Shown: positions 52,406 to 60,955 of the stretch, piece after piece
How positions within the stretch are numbered: the stretch's first letter is position 1
Layout: every line of letters starts with the position of its first letter
Assembly: GCF_023715445.1 (NCBI RefSeq)
Contig: NZ_JAMBOD010000009.1
Location: 87,773-151,772 of the forward strand
DNA: 64,000 nt
Direction of reading: 5' to 3'
DNA from: Fictibacillus nanhaiensis
GTDB taxonomy: Bacteria; Bacillota; Bacilli; Bacillales; Fictibacillaceae
Notes under the pieces: generated by a model
The model's database searches: none
What the model was told of the DNA's origin: nothing
What the model saw: the letters and a program-made list of their open reading frames with translations, nothing else
Made by a program: the position numbers and the translations under genes

Positions 52406-52750
52406 ATGATAAATTATAATGGCCGTAGCTTTGTTTCAATTGAAAATACAGCTAACGGAGAAGTTTCTTCGAAGACTTTTTTTGAATATAAACAAGAGGG
52501 TCAAATCATTACAGCAACATATAGTGGTGGGGAAATTATAAAAGGAACATTGGTTGGAATAATAAAGCAAGACGGTTGCTTAGAGTTTAGGTATAACCAC
52601 GTAAACAGTAAAAATGAAATTAGAGGTGGACAATGTATTTCTACTCCTAAAATCTTACCAGACGGGCGAATTAGGTTATACGAAAATTGGAAATGGCTTG
52701 ACTCAGAAGCTACTGAGGGAAATTCAATTATTGAAGAAGTGATGATATAA
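52406..52750 (+). CDS. N-acetylglutamate-synthase-annotated small beta protein
   Basis: 114-residue protein: [49 protein letters not shown], and [18 protein letters not shown]. Homologues in Bacillaceae are often labelled N-acetylglutamate synthase, but the protein lacks a GNAT or kinase fold and the label is doubtful. ATG 52406 follows AAAGGGGAAG. Confidence 0.65.
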   Translation: MINYNGRSFVSIENTANGEVSSKTFFEYKQEGQIITATYSGGEIIKGTLVGIIKQDGCLEFRYNHVNSKNEIRGGQCISTPKILPDGRIRLYENWKWLDSEATEGNSIIEEVMI

Positions 52751-52785
52751 AACTGTTGAGTACAAAGATCCTTACTGAATAACGG

Positions 52786-52818
52786 ATGCATTTCTTCAAG
52801 AGGAAATGCATTTTTTTA
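52786..52818 (+). terminator. terminator, GTGCATTTCTTC hairpin family (ATGCAT variant)
   Basis: ATGCATTTCTTC/GAGGAAATGCAT with a 2-base centre and seven T's. Confidence 0.85.
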
Positions 52819-52902
52819 TTGTTTAATAGTAGGTCTCTAATGATTTGAATTGCTAGATCAACAAACTGATGCTTTAGTTGATGGGAAAAAGGGCAAATTA
52901 TA

Positions 52903-52951
52903 TAGGAGGCTGACCCAAAAGGACATGAAATATGCCCTTTTGCGGTCAGCT
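52903..52951 (+). repeat. GGCTGACC long hairpin preceding element D
   Basis: GGCTGACCCAAAAGG.CAT...ATG.CCTTTTGCGGTCAGC forms a long stem. Nearly the same sequence occurs at 63691-63739 before element E. Confidence 0.75.
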
Positions 52952-53013
52952 TTTATAATTCTGATTATCTGTAAGCACCTAATGTGTTATTTACAGGTAG
53001 AATGTCCTTTTTG

Positions 53014-53156
53014 GAGCGAAAATGAGAGGTCTTCGCGTGAAACTCCATGCAGTTTGAGCGAAACGGGGCCTGGTTTGCGTGAAACGAGCAATCGTTTGAG
53101 CGAAAACTCGCCTTTATTGAGCAAAGGTGTAATAAATAAAAGAACACGTACCGTAA
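53014..53156 (+). repeat. GAGCG 21-bp-periodic intergenic element, copy D
   Basis: Units at 53014, 53035, 53056, 53077, 53098 and 53119, all exactly 21 apart, alternating GAGCGAAA and GCGTGAAAC types, then the tail ending ACCGTAA at 53156. Confidence 0.85.
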
Positions 53157-53205
53157 AGACCAGAGGCTCACTAAAATATTTTTTAGCCCGCCGCTTGTCT
53201 ATAAA

Positions 53206-53715
53206 CTAAAATTTTTCTAATAACTTAATTAAGACCTTTTTTGCTTGTTCACTATTCATTCCTTTAGCAACGTTTTTTAAAGACGCTCGCCAACAAGCAG
53301 AAATAATGACTTCCATCCCTTCTATTTCTTCATTTAATATTTCTTTAAACAAAATGGCTGCTAAATCCTTATTGTCACTCGGATCTTGTTCACTTAAAAG
53401 TGTGCAAACTTTTAATTTTACAGCAGAATCAAAACCTACAATCATTGCGGCTTTTATGGACAATATTGGTTGTTCATGGACCGCAGAAGCACCCTCCATT
53501 CTACTTATTATTCTTCGTTCAACTTCTTCACGAACAATACGATACAACTCTAGTTTATTTCCGAAATGATGATAGAGTGCACCAGTAGTAACCCCGATTG
53601 ACTTAGCGAGTTGTTGGACGTTCACTCCTTCAAAACCGTGGGCTCCGAAGTCTGTTATCGCTTGATTTAATATTCTTTCTCTTATCGTTCCTGGTATTGG
53701 AATATTTGCTTTCAT
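53206..53715 (-). CDS. TetR/AcrR-family repressor
   Basis: 169-residue regulator, short for the family. Helix-turn-helix: AITDFGAHGFEGVNVQQLAKSIGVTTGALYHHFGNKLELY. The ligand domain is helical with Cys at CTLLSEQ and ISACW. Divergent from the VOC gene at 53811; two palindromes lie in the gap. It most likely represses that gene and itself. Confidence 0.85.
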   Translation of the reverse strand: MKANIPIPGTIRERILNQAITDFGAHGFEGVNVQQLAKSIGVTTGALYHHFGNKLELYRIVREEVERRIISRMEGASAVHEQPILSIKAAMIVGFDSAVKLKVCTLLSEQDPSDNKDLAAILFKEILNEEIEGMEVIISACWRASLKNVAKGMNSEQAKKVLIKLLEKF

Positions 53716-53732
53716 ATTTTAATAATAACATC

Positions 53733-53761
53733 TTGACGGCATTCCGTAAATGATTTACGAT
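53733..53761 (+). promoter_or_regulatory. promoter of the VOC gene
   Basis: TTGACG (53733-53738), 17-base spacer, TACGAT (53756-53761); the operator palindromes overlap the spacer and -10. Confidence 0.55.
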
Positions 53762-53771
53762 TTACGTAAAT
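53745..53771. promoter_or_regulatory. TetR operator candidates
   Basis: CGTAAAT-G-ATTTACG (53745-53759) immediately followed by ATTTACGTAAAT (53760-53771): two abutting palindromes sharing the GTAAAT arm, in the 95-base divergent intergenic space. Confidence 0.7.
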
Positions 53772-53810
53772 AGTTTATGTTTTTCTAATATTTGGATATG
53801 GGAGTGTTGT

Positions 53811-54155
53811 ATGATGAAGTTAGTTTTTCATTCTCAACCTGTAAAAGAGATGAAGAAGGCAGTATCTTTTTATCGTGATGTTTTAGGGATGGAAGAGGCT
53901 TGGAGAGAAGGGGATCATACTGTGGCATTTAAAACAAATTCAGATACCCAAATCCTGCTTGAAGATGATGTAGAAGAGCATTCGTACGGACCAGGAAGTG
54001 TTTTCTTAGTCGATAGTGTCGACGAATTTTATCAAGAAAACAACACATCTCTCAACTTTGTAAAAGAGCCGAGTGATATTCCACCAGGTAGGTATGCCAT
54101 ATTCAGTGATGATTCAGGGAATCCAATTCGAATAATTGATATGTCAAAAAGATAG
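53811..54155 (+). CDS. VOC-family (glyoxalase-like) protein
   Basis: 114-residue VOC protein: KLVFHSQPVKEMKKAVSFYRDVLGMEEAW, then FVKEPSDIPPGRYAIFSDDSGNPIRIID. His near the start and Glu or Asp near the end could be metal ligands. Its substrate may be the ligand of the divergent TetR repressor. GGAGTGTTGT precedes the ATG. A hairpin of the GTGCATTTCTTC family follows. Confidence 0.82.
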   Translation: MMKLVFHSQPVKEMKKAVSFYRDVLGMEEAWREGDHTVAFKTNSDTQILLEDDVEEHSYGPGSVFLVDSVDEFYQENNTSLNFVKEPSDIPPGRYAIFSDDSGNPIRIIDMSKR

Positions 54156-54187
54156 TTGAAAAAAGTTTCTACATATTTAATAAACGG

Positions 54188-54224
54188 GTGCATTTCTTCA
54201 AGAAGGAGAAGTGCTCTTTTTTAT
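54188..54224 (+). terminator. terminator, GTGCATTTCTTC hairpin family
   Basis: GTGCATTTCTTC...GGAGAAGTGCTC followed by TTTTTT, after the VOC gene. Confidence 0.8.
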
Positions 54225-54271
54225 TGAACTACTGGTAAGTATTGTAAAAAAATGGGGTGTGGGGTGTAAAG

Positions 54272-54673
54272 GTGGTTAAATTGACTCTTCAATTAGATGA
54301 TTTCACTAAAATGCATGATGAATTTATTGCTGAATGGAACAAAGCAATGAATACAGGTGATACATCATCTGTAGAAAGAATGGATGATAGATACTTTGTA
54401 GTTTTTTTAAAAGGTGTAAATGAAAAACCGATTATATTTAACAGGGAAGAAGCGGTAAATGGAATGAAGCAATCTGTTCAGCAACTTTTAGGAGCTAAAA
54501 AGAGGTTCGAAAACAGGGTTATTCGTCTAAGGGATAACGAGAATGCAGTCGTTTTTTATGAGCAATTAATTGAAAAGAACGATAAAGTAATAGCGAGACT
54601 TTTCACTATTGAAAATTGGCAGCTTATTAATGGAAAGTGGATGTTGGTTAGGGAAACGGAAGAACCGATCTAA
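54272..54673 (+). CDS. DUF4440/SnoaL-like small protein
   Basis: 133-residue protein with the cone-shaped NTF2-like pattern: DDFTKMHDEFIAEWNKAMNTGDTSSVERMDDRYFVVFL, then NAVVFYEQLIEKNDKVIARLFTIENWQLINGKWMLVRETEEP. NTF2-like domains bind small ligands or act as isomerases; no specific activity can be given. Start uncertain: GTG 54272 (GGGG seven bases upstream) or TTG 54281 (AAGGTGG five bases upstream). Confidence 0.7.
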   Translation: MVKLTLQLDDFTKMHDEFIAEWNKAMNTGDTSSVERMDDRYFVVFLKGVNEKPIIFNREEAVNGMKQSVQQLLGAKKRFENRVIRLRDNENAVVFYEQLIEKNDKVIARLFTIENWQLINGKWMLVRETEEPI

Positions 54674-54737
54674 CTTTTACTAGAATAAGATTTTTGATTA
54701 CATTATAATCACTAAAATTTATATGAAAGTTAATTTA

Positions 54738-54764
54738 AAGTACTGTGTATTGCAGTGCTTTTTA
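54738..54764 (+). terminator. terminator after the DUF4440-like gene
   Basis: GTACTG/CAGTGC hairpin followed by TTTTTAT, about 65 bases beyond the stop. Confidence 0.6.
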
Positions 54765-54967
54765 TAGTTCTATTTATTGTTCAGTGATACTGATTTTTTC
54801 CAAATTGAACTCCAAAAGTGAAACCGTTAAATCTTGATTGGGGTGCTTTTTTTTCGTCTATGCTTCTTTAGGGAACTATATTTTTATAGAAACTTTATTC
54901 AAAGTAAGACGTACATGTACAGAGCCCGATTTACAAGTATATCTTAGTTTAATAGAAGGAGTTTATA

Positions 54968-55573
54968 ATGGAAAATTGGTTAACAAGTATCATGAACGAA
55001 TTCGGCTATCTTGGAATCTTATTATTAATTGCACTCGAAAATATTTTTCCGCCTATCCCGTCTGAAATCATATTAACGTTCGGTGGCTTTATGACACAAA
55101 CCTCTAATCTCCATGTCATAGGGGTTGTTTTATCAGCAACAGCAGGGTCTGTCATTGGTGCCCTGGTGCTATACGGTATAGGCCGCCAGCTGGATGTGGA
55201 AAGAATGGAGAAGATTATTGACCGGTGGGGGCATGTTCTGCGTCTGACAAAAGAGGACATTCATAAAGCAGATACCTGGTTTGACCGCTATGGACCGTGG
55301 ACCGTATTCTTCTGCCGTTTTGTCCCGCTGCTCCGCAGTTTGATATCCATACCTGCTGGAATGTCTAACATGAACATGGGTGTTTTTCTTTTGCTTACAA
55401 CTCTCGGAACTTTGATTTGGAACGTTGTTCTAGTCAATTTAGGAGCTTATTTCGGAGAATCATGGGATGTTATAGCGCATTACATGGATGTTTATTCAAA
55501 AGTCATTTATGTTGTATTGTTCGTGTTATTCCTTGTTTTCATTGTGCTCTATATTAGAAAGCGCCGGAGGTAA
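54968..55573 (+). CDS. DedA-family membrane protein
   Basis: 201-residue membrane protein of the DedA/VTT family, lipid scramblase/flippase candidates needed for envelope homeostasis. Signatures: ENIFPPIPSEIILTFGGFM, the amphipathic GRQLDVERMEKIIDRWG, and FFCRFVPLLRSLISIPAGMSNMNMGVF (R.P..R...S..AG). A basic tail (YIRKRRR) ends it. AAGGAG lies upstream of the ATG. Confidence 0.9.
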   Translation: MENWLTSIMNEFGYLGILLLIALENIFPPIPSEIILTFGGFMTQTSNLHVIGVVLSATAGSVIGALVLYGIGRQLDVERMEKIIDRWGHVLRLTKEDIHKADTWFDRYGPWTVFFCRFVPLLRSLISIPAGMSNMNMGVFLLLTTLGTLIWNVVLVNLGAYFGESWDVIAHYMDVYSKVIYVVLFVLFLVFIVLYIRKRRR

Positions 55574-55656
55574 TCTTATGGAAGATATCTTTGGAAGATG
55601 AGTCGTTTTCATTTATACTGAATGTAAGAAAATAACATAGATTAAGAGGAGGAACT

Positions 55657-56028
55657 ATGAAACTAGGCACATTCTCTGTAAGTTTAACGGTAAAAGATAT
55701 TCATGTTTCGAAAACGTTTTACGAAAACTTAGGGTTTACAGCTCTTGGAGGGGATATTACACAAAATTGGCTGATCATGAAGAATGAAAGCTGTGTAATC
55801 GGTCTTTTCCAGGGCATGTTTGAAAAGAACATTCTCACATTTAATCCCGGATGGAATGAAAATGCCGAAAATCTCGATTCGTTTACGGACGTTAGAGACC
55901 TTCAAAAGGAGCTTAAAGCTAATGGCATTAAAATGTTGACTGAAGCAGATGAAAACAGTGAAGGACCTGCAAGTTTTATTATTGAAGATCCAGATGGCAA
56001 TCCCATTCTTGTAGACCAGCATAGATAA
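55657..56028 (+). CDS. VOC-family protein
   Basis: 123-residue glyoxalase/bleomycin-resistance superfamily protein: SVSLTVKDIHVSKTFYENLGF at the start and EGPASFIIEDPDGNPILVDQHR at the end, with an IGLFQGMFEKNILTFNPGW core like proteins annotated as PhnB or lactoylglutathione-lyase-related. GAGGAGG precedes the ATG; a perfect terminator follows. Confidence 0.82.
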   Translation: MKLGTFSVSLTVKDIHVSKTFYENLGFTALGGDITQNWLIMKNESCVIGLFQGMFEKNILTFNPGWNENAENLDSFTDVRDLQKELKANGIKMLTEADENSEGPASFIIEDPDGNPILVDQHR

Positions 56029-56052
56029 AAAAAAGAGAATAAGAAATCCACT

Positions 56053-56079
56053 AAAAACCAAGCTGCGGCTTGGTTTTTT
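56053..56079 (+). terminator. terminator of the VOC gene
   Basis: AAAAACCAAGC/GCTTGGTTTTT with a 4-base centre; its sequence closely resembles the one at 47777-47804. Confidence 0.85.
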
Positions 56080-56260
56080 ATTTGTTCTTATCTTCCAGTG
56101 TCATTGAGAGTAAATGGCTTTCTGGTGAAGTCTATGAACCAAACCAGCGATTCTAGAAGTCATACCTAACTAGTAAAAGGGAATTTCTTGTAGCTATAGA
56201 ATAAAGAAGATGAAGCAAATGACGGGGAACCTTATTTTAATTTAAAGGGAGAATGAGAAG

Positions 56261-56749
56261 ATGGAGTTATTCTTAACCCAGTATGACTGGATCCAACGTA
56301 CAAGAGAAACATTGTTTCGTTATTGCGAAACCTTGTCACCATCAGATTATGTGAAAGAGCTGGAGAACTTTGGCGGAGATTCTATTCGCAGTTTGCATGC
56401 TCATGTAGCCGACTGTTATCGGGGATGGTTGGGGAATCGTGCCCTTGGTAAATCACTGGCCAAAATAAACCCAGAGTCTATTCACAATGTACAGGAGATG
56501 CGCGAGATATTTAAGGAAACGGATATCCTTGTTCATGAATTTCTTAATGAATTTAAAGGCAAATGGGATGAGAATGTTCGAGTCACTTTTGCTAGTGGGG
56601 GCCGTGCAGAGTTTACAACACTATGGCTGTTTACGCACACGACCACTCACGAGTTCCATCATAAAGGACAAATCGTAAAGATCGGCAGACAACTCGGGTA
56701 TATCCCACCGGATACAGATCTGATTGAACAAATATCAAGCAGAGTTTAG
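56261..56749 (+). CDS. DinB-family protein
   Basis: 162-residue DinB protein with the metal triad visible: His in SIRSLHAHVADCYRGWLG and the HTTTHEFHHKGQIV motif (HxxxH). These proteins are often thiol-dependent transferases or damage-inducible proteins. AAAGGGAGAATGAGAAG precedes the ATG. Second DinB gene in the window, distant from the one at 8090. Confidence 0.85.
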   Translation: MELFLTQYDWIQRTRETLFRYCETLSPSDYVKELENFGGDSIRSLHAHVADCYRGWLGNRALGKSLAKINPESIHNVQEMREIFKETDILVHEFLNEFKGKWDENVRVTFASGGRAEFTTLWLFTHTTTHEFHHKGQIVKIGRQLGYIPPDTDLIEQISSRV

Positions 56750-56829
56750 ACAAATTTTTTCGTTTTTAACATTCATTGCATGTGTTAGCTCATTTTTACT
56801 TTTAAAGGGATTGGTAGTTAAGGATATAG

Positions 56830-56866
56830 AAAACGTTCAGACAAAAATCTGGACGTTTTTTATTTT
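56830..56866 (+). terminator. terminator of the DinB gene
   Basis: AAAACGTTCAGA/TCTGGACGTTTT with a 6-base loop and T run. Confidence 0.8.
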
Positions 56867-56996
56867 TGATCGAAATAGGGAATAATGGTGAGGCAGAATG
56901 AGACTCAAGTGAATCTGTAATGTGTTAATGTGGAGATAGGTAAGTAATTATGATTCTTAAATGTATAGAAAAAATAAGGTCAGGAAAGGAGATCCA

Positions 56997-58457
56997 ATGA
57001 CTAAAGAAATGGGATGGAACCTAGAAAACAGCTATGCCAATCTGCCTAGCAAGTTTTATTCAATCATTAGTCCTAACCCGGTCCGTGAGCCAACGTTAGT
57101 GATTTTGAATGAACCACTAGCCGAATCGCTTGGACTGAACGTTGAGGCACTTCGAGGTGATGATGCATTACAAGTACTCGCTGGCAATGAAATTCCGGAC
57201 GGCGGATCGTCACTTGCTCAAGCGTACGCAGGTCATCAATTCGGTAACTTCACGATGTTAGGGGACGGCCGAGCACTGATGATTGGTGAACAGATCACTC
57301 CAAAAGGTGAGCGGTTCGATCTTCAGCTTAAAGGTTCAGGACGTACACCATACTCTCGTGGAGGCGACGGTCGGGCTGCACTTGGACCGATGCTGCGAGA
57401 ATACATCATCAGTGAAGCGATGCATGCGCTTGGTATTCCTACAACCCGCAGTCTGGCAGTTGTAACAACGGGTGAGTCCATCATCCGTGAATCCGAGCTG
57501 CCTGGTGCTATTATGACGCGTGTCGCTTCCAGCCATCTGCGTGTTGGTACGTTTGAGTTTGCCAGACAATGGGGAGGCGTGGATGAACTGCAGGCCTTAG
57601 CTGACTATGCCATCGAACGCCACTATCCAGATGTAAAAGAGGATGAAAATAAATATCTTTCCTTCTATAAAGAAGTCATCAAGCGTCAGTCTTCTCTTAT
57701 TGCTAAGTGGCAGCTGGCCGGCTTTATCCACGGTGTGATGAACACCGACAACATGACGATCAGCGGGGAAACCATTGATTATGGTCCATGTGCATTCATG
57801 GATACGTATGATCCTGCAACAGTGTTCAGTTCCATTGACGTTCAGGGCCGTTATGCGTATGGCAATCAGCCGAGTATCGCGGGCTGGAATCTTGCAAGGT
57901 TTGCTGAAACGCTATTGCCGCTGTTTCATGTTGATCAAGAGAAAGCAATTGAATTGGCACAAGATGCTATATCAGATTTTGGTGATCAATTTAACAGCCA
58001 TTGGCTTGTAGGTATGAGAGTGAAACTAGGCTTATTTCATGAAGAGAAAGAAGATGAATCACTTATTAAAGACCTTCTTAATCTGATGAAGAATCATTCC
58101 GCTGACTATACAAACACATTCAAAGCTCTAACCCTTGATAAAAAAGAAGATAACCAACTGTTTAATTCTCCTGAATTTGCGGAGTGGCATGCTAAATGGC
58201 AGGAAAGAAGAGGCCGGCAGGGAGAATCAAAAGAGTCCTCAGATGAATTGATGCGTAACAGCAATCCAGCGGTAATCCCACGTAACCATAGGGTAGAAGA
58301 GGCATTAGAAGCCGCAGTGAAAGAAGAAGATTACAGCGTGATGAAGAAACTTCTGAATGTTCTTTCCAACCCTTACGCATATTCACCTGAACAAGTAGAA
58401 TACTGCAAATTACCTCCGGAAACAGAAGGTCCTTACAGAACCTTTTGCGGCACATGA
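56997..58457 (+). CDS. selO: SelO (YdiU) protein adenylyltransferase
   Basis: 486-residue pseudokinase-fold enzyme that transfers AMP to protein hydroxyls (AMPylation). Conserved parts: [67 protein letters not shown], and [28 protein letters not shown] (catalytic Asn and Asp). It ends PYRTFCGT; the Cys position is near the C-terminal Sec of eukaryotic selenoprotein O. ATG 56997 follows GGAAAGGAG; the frame extends to 56961. Single gene. Confidence 0.93.
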   Translation: MTKEMGWNLENSYANLPSKFYSIISPNPVREPTLVILNEPLAESLGLNVEALRGDDALQVLAGNEIPDGGSSLAQAYAGHQFGNFTMLGDGRALMIGEQITPKGERFDLQLKGSGRTPYSRGGDGRAALGPMLREYIISEAMHALGIPTTRSLAVVTTGESIIRESELPGAIMTRVASSHLRVGTFEFARQWGGVDELQALADYAIERHYPDVKEDENKYLSFYKEVIKRQSSLIAKWQLAGFIHGVMNTDNMTISGETIDYGPCAFMDTYDPATVFSSIDVQGRYAYGNQPSIAGWNLARFAETLLPLFHVDQEKAIELAQDAISDFGDQFNSHWLVGMRVKLGLFHEEKEDESLIKDLLNLMKNHSADYTNTFKALTLDKKEDNQLFNSPEFAEWHAKWQERRGRQGESKESSDELMRNSNPAVIPRNHRVEEALEAAVKEEDYSVMKKLLNVLSNPYAYSPEQVEYCKLPPETEGPYRTFCGT

Positions 58458-58477
58458 TATCCATGTAGAAACCATAG

Positions 58478-58523
58478 AAAAAGCTTGGGTCACTTCACTA
58501 GAGATCCAAGCTTCTTTACTTTT
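58478..58523. terminator. terminator between selO and the coat-like gene
   Basis: AAGCTTGG...CCAAGCTT stem with long loop and T-rich sequence on both sides; can serve both convergent genes. Confidence 0.7.
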
Positions 58524-58529
58524 TCAGTT

Positions 58530-58883
58530 TTAATAAGGATATACATAAGGAGGAGTGTAAGCTGGCGGGTAGTAATATGGATAATACGGATAGTAGTATG
58601 GGTAATAGAATAATCTTCTAATAAAGGGAAACGGAAATCTTCTTCGACGAAATCTTCTAAATCTCGGGCGTCTTCTGTCATCATAATCATCATCGCCATC
58701 AAATCCACCTGGACTAATAAACTGTCGTTCTTCTGCATTCATCTCTTCGGCAACCATCATCGTTACACCCTGGTCATCCGTACTTTCTATAATGCCATCA
58801 ATCGTTTGTCCGTCCGTGGTTTCAAGTAACATATGGCTGCCTATATGTTTTTTACATTGGTCTTGCATATTTCTTTCATCCAT
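58530..58883 (-). CDS. Tyr/Pro-rich coat-like protein
   Basis: 117-residue protein in three parts. An N-terminal Sm-like or LSM-like strand set (HMLLETTDGQTIDGIIESTDDQGVTMMVAEE) is followed by an Arg-rich segment (DDRRRPRFRRFRRRRFPFPF) and a Tyr/Pro-rich tail (YYYPYYPYYYPPAYTPP). Such tails are typical of spore coat or surface proteins. AGGAGTGCGATTCA precedes the ATG. Function inferred only. Confidence 0.7.
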   Translation of the reverse strand: MDERNMQDQCKKHIGSHMLLETTDGQTIDGIIESTDDQGVTMMVAEEMNAEERQFISPGGFDGDDDYDDRRRPRFRRFRRRRFPFPFIRRLFYYPYYYPYYPYYYPPAYTPPYVYPY

Positions 58884-59072
58884 TGAATCGCACTCCTTTT
58901 AACAAACTTAGATTGAAACAAAATCATTATATCCGACTATTTGATAAATGGTGCGAGTCCAAATGCCTCAAAAAGGAAGTTGTTTAAATCGATGGGGAAC
59001 AAATGGGCATTTTTATATGAAATGAACAATACATTAGAAGAGAGAAAATGATTACGATAGCGAGGGGATACA

Positions 59073-59864
59073 ATGGCGGATCCGATTGTTGCTAGGTCAT
59101 TAGATGAAATTAGATTCTGGTCCAGGATAATGAAGGAACATGCTTTGTTTTTAAGCTTGGGATTTACTTATGAACAGAAACAATTAATCGATGAAGCACG
59201 GCAATTTATAACTTTGTTTGAAAAAGTAGAAGAAAAGTTATCTAGATTTACAGTGAATTCAGATTTACGTCAAGTCCAGGCTTTTAATTCCGAGGTCTAC
59301 CAAGCAGTAGTTGCCATATGGAGCTATAAACGAAAGGTTTTAGGTCTCACTTTACGCTGTCAGATCCGTACAAACAATTTTCCGTTATTAGTTGACCATA
59401 TAAGCAGAGAAGCTGCATATTTTGCCAATCGATTAAAAGAACTGAATGAAGGGATATTAGCACCTAAACCCGATGATGTAATTGAGGAAAATGTATTCTT
59501 TTTAAGAATCATGGCTGATCACGCGAAGTTTATCGGACATCTATTAGATCCTTCTGAAAGAAAGCTGGTAGAACAGGCGAGAGAGTTCAGTCATGATTTT
59601 GACCAGCTTCTTTTTCAAGCGATTGATTTGGAATCTATGAAGCCACAATCTGAAACTAAACCGTTACTAAGCCAATTTTTAGACCAAAATAAAGTGTCCG
59701 TTGTCTCTCTAAGAGATTTTAAGAAGACAGCAAGAGAGCTAATAGAAGCATGCCGTATTAAGAGCAATATCCATCCTCTATTAGCAGACCATACCTTTAG
59801 AGAAGCAGAAAGATTTTTAGAAATCATAGATTTATTTGAGTCCAATCTAACTAGCCAGAGGTAA
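59073..59864 (+). CDS. DUF2935 protein with tandem repeat
   Basis: 263-residue protein with two copies of a four-helix DUF2935 domain: EIRFWSRIMKEHALFLSLGF (about 10-30) and ENVFFLRIMADHAKFIGHLL (about 137-155). Each copy carries E..F..RIM..HA..F and a later D(H/T)..REA (VDHISREAAYF; ADHTFREAERF) that resembles a metal-binding ferritin-like site. Common in spore formers; role unknown. GAGGGG precedes the ATG. Confidence 0.85.
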   Translation: MADPIVARSLDEIRFWSRIMKEHALFLSLGFTYEQKQLIDEARQFITLFEKVEEKLSRFTVNSDLRQVQAFNSEVYQAVVAIWSYKRKVLGLTLRCQIRTNNFPLLVDHISREAAYFANRLKELNEGILAPKPDDVIEENVFFLRIMADHAKFIGHLLDPSERKLVEQAREFSHDFDQLLFQAIDLESMKPQSETKPLLSQFLDQNKVSVVSLRDFKKTARELIEACRIKSNIHPLLADHTFREAERFLEIIDLFESNLTSQR

Positions 59865-59929
59865 ATAAAATTCATTCCCAAACAAACATATCCGGAACAT
59901 GAATTGAAGAGTTAACAGCATGTCCTCCA

Positions 59930-59991
59930 GAAAATTTATTAGCTTTCGTGATCCTTTCGGCAATATCTTAGAATATTTGCAGTTTGATTAA
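59930..59991 (+). pseudogene. remnant of a VOC-family gene (3' end)
   Basis: The frame MSSRKFISFRDPFGNILEYL, then QFD, stop, is the typical C-terminus of a glyoxalase-type protein (FRDPFGN.LEY). Nothing upstream encodes the rest. Confidence 0.65.
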
Positions 59992-60004
59992 TTAATACAT
60001 TTAG

Positions 60005-60036
60005 AAAGCTCGAGTCACCAAGATTCGAGCTTTTTT
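60005..60036 (+). terminator. terminator after the VOC remnant
   Basis: AAAGCTCGA/TCGAGCTTT hairpin followed by TTT; almost the same core as the terminator at 62117. Confidence 0.8.
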
Positions 60037-60188
60037 AGTGTTTTTCGCTTGTTATAGATTTAGAACAAAAGAGAAAATTTTACCAAAATAATTCTTTTCA
60101 TTCATTAGTTATTATGTTATTATTTAACTGTTTTGTTACTACTATATTACAAAAATATTAAATGAATATATTTTAGGGAGGATGGAAG

Positions 60189-60941
60189 ATGAGTTTTTGG
60201 AAGAAAATCATCGGTCAAACAGAATTATCCCCTGAAGACAAAAATGAAAGGGAGAGGGAGCAACAAGAGAAGAAAAAGCGGCGTGAGGAAGAGGCAAAAC
60301 GTTTAAAAGAAGAACAAGACAGAAAACGGGAAGCTAAGCGCATAGAAAAAGAAAGAAGAAAAGCAGCTGAACTAAAGAAGGTTGAACGTTTTTTCGGTTC
60401 TAATCCAGGTATGGGTAAAAAACTGACTTATACTGCTAATGTTGAGACGTTTGAATATGTAGATAGACACCTTTTGCGTCGTGATGAAAAAGTATTAGGA
60501 GTAATCCAAGCCGAATATGACAAAACAAAGAAGCGTGAAATCAAAGGAATCTTAATAGCTTCTGAAGAAAAGTTAATCTTTGCTTTTGTAAGAGGAAACA
60601 ATCAATACATTGAAGAGTTCGATTACTCAAAAATGAAAGGTATGTCTTTGGCTAGAGATGGTTTTGTATCTAAAGAATTATATATTGATTATGGACGCGG
60701 AAGAAAAAAATTCGATGATATCATCGATGATGACAATTTTAAATACTTCTTAAGAGCAGTTAATGAAAAGATCGTAGAGTTCAGAAATAAACCAAACACA
60801 AAACCGAGAGCAAAAGCCACTGCTACAGGATTAGATCCTAATGAAAAATACAAACAGCTAGAACATCTTGCCGAGTTAAAAGAAAAAGGGATTTTGACGG
60901 AAGAAGAATTCTTTACAGAAAAAAAGAAAATATTAAACTAA
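60189..60941 (+). CDS. PH-like domain protein with SHOCT tail
   Basis: 250-residue protein. N-terminal coiled coil of alternating Glu/Lys/Arg (about 20-65), a bacterial PH-like domain (about 85-190: RRDEKVLGVIQAEYDKTKKREIKGILIASEEKLIFAFV) and a C-terminal SHOCT motif (about 220-250: LEHLAELKEKGILTEEEFFTEKKKIL). SHOCT tails are oligomerisation or targeting modules. It is 14 bases before the thermonuclease gene and probably cotranscribed. GGGAGGATGGAAG precedes the ATG. Confidence 0.8.
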   Translation: MSFWKKIIGQTELSPEDKNEREREQQEKKKRREEEAKRLKEEQDRKREAKRIEKERRKAAELKKVERFFGSNPGMGKKLTYTANVETFEYVDRHLLRRDEKVLGVIQAEYDKTKKREIKGILIASEEKLIFAFVRGNNQYIEEFDYSKMKGMSLARDGFVSKELYIDYGRGRKKFDDIIDDDNFKYFLRAVNEKIVEFRNKPNTKPRAKATATGLDPNEKYKQLEHLAELKEKGILTEEEFFTEKKKILN

Positions 60942-60955
60942 AAGAGGTATTTAAA

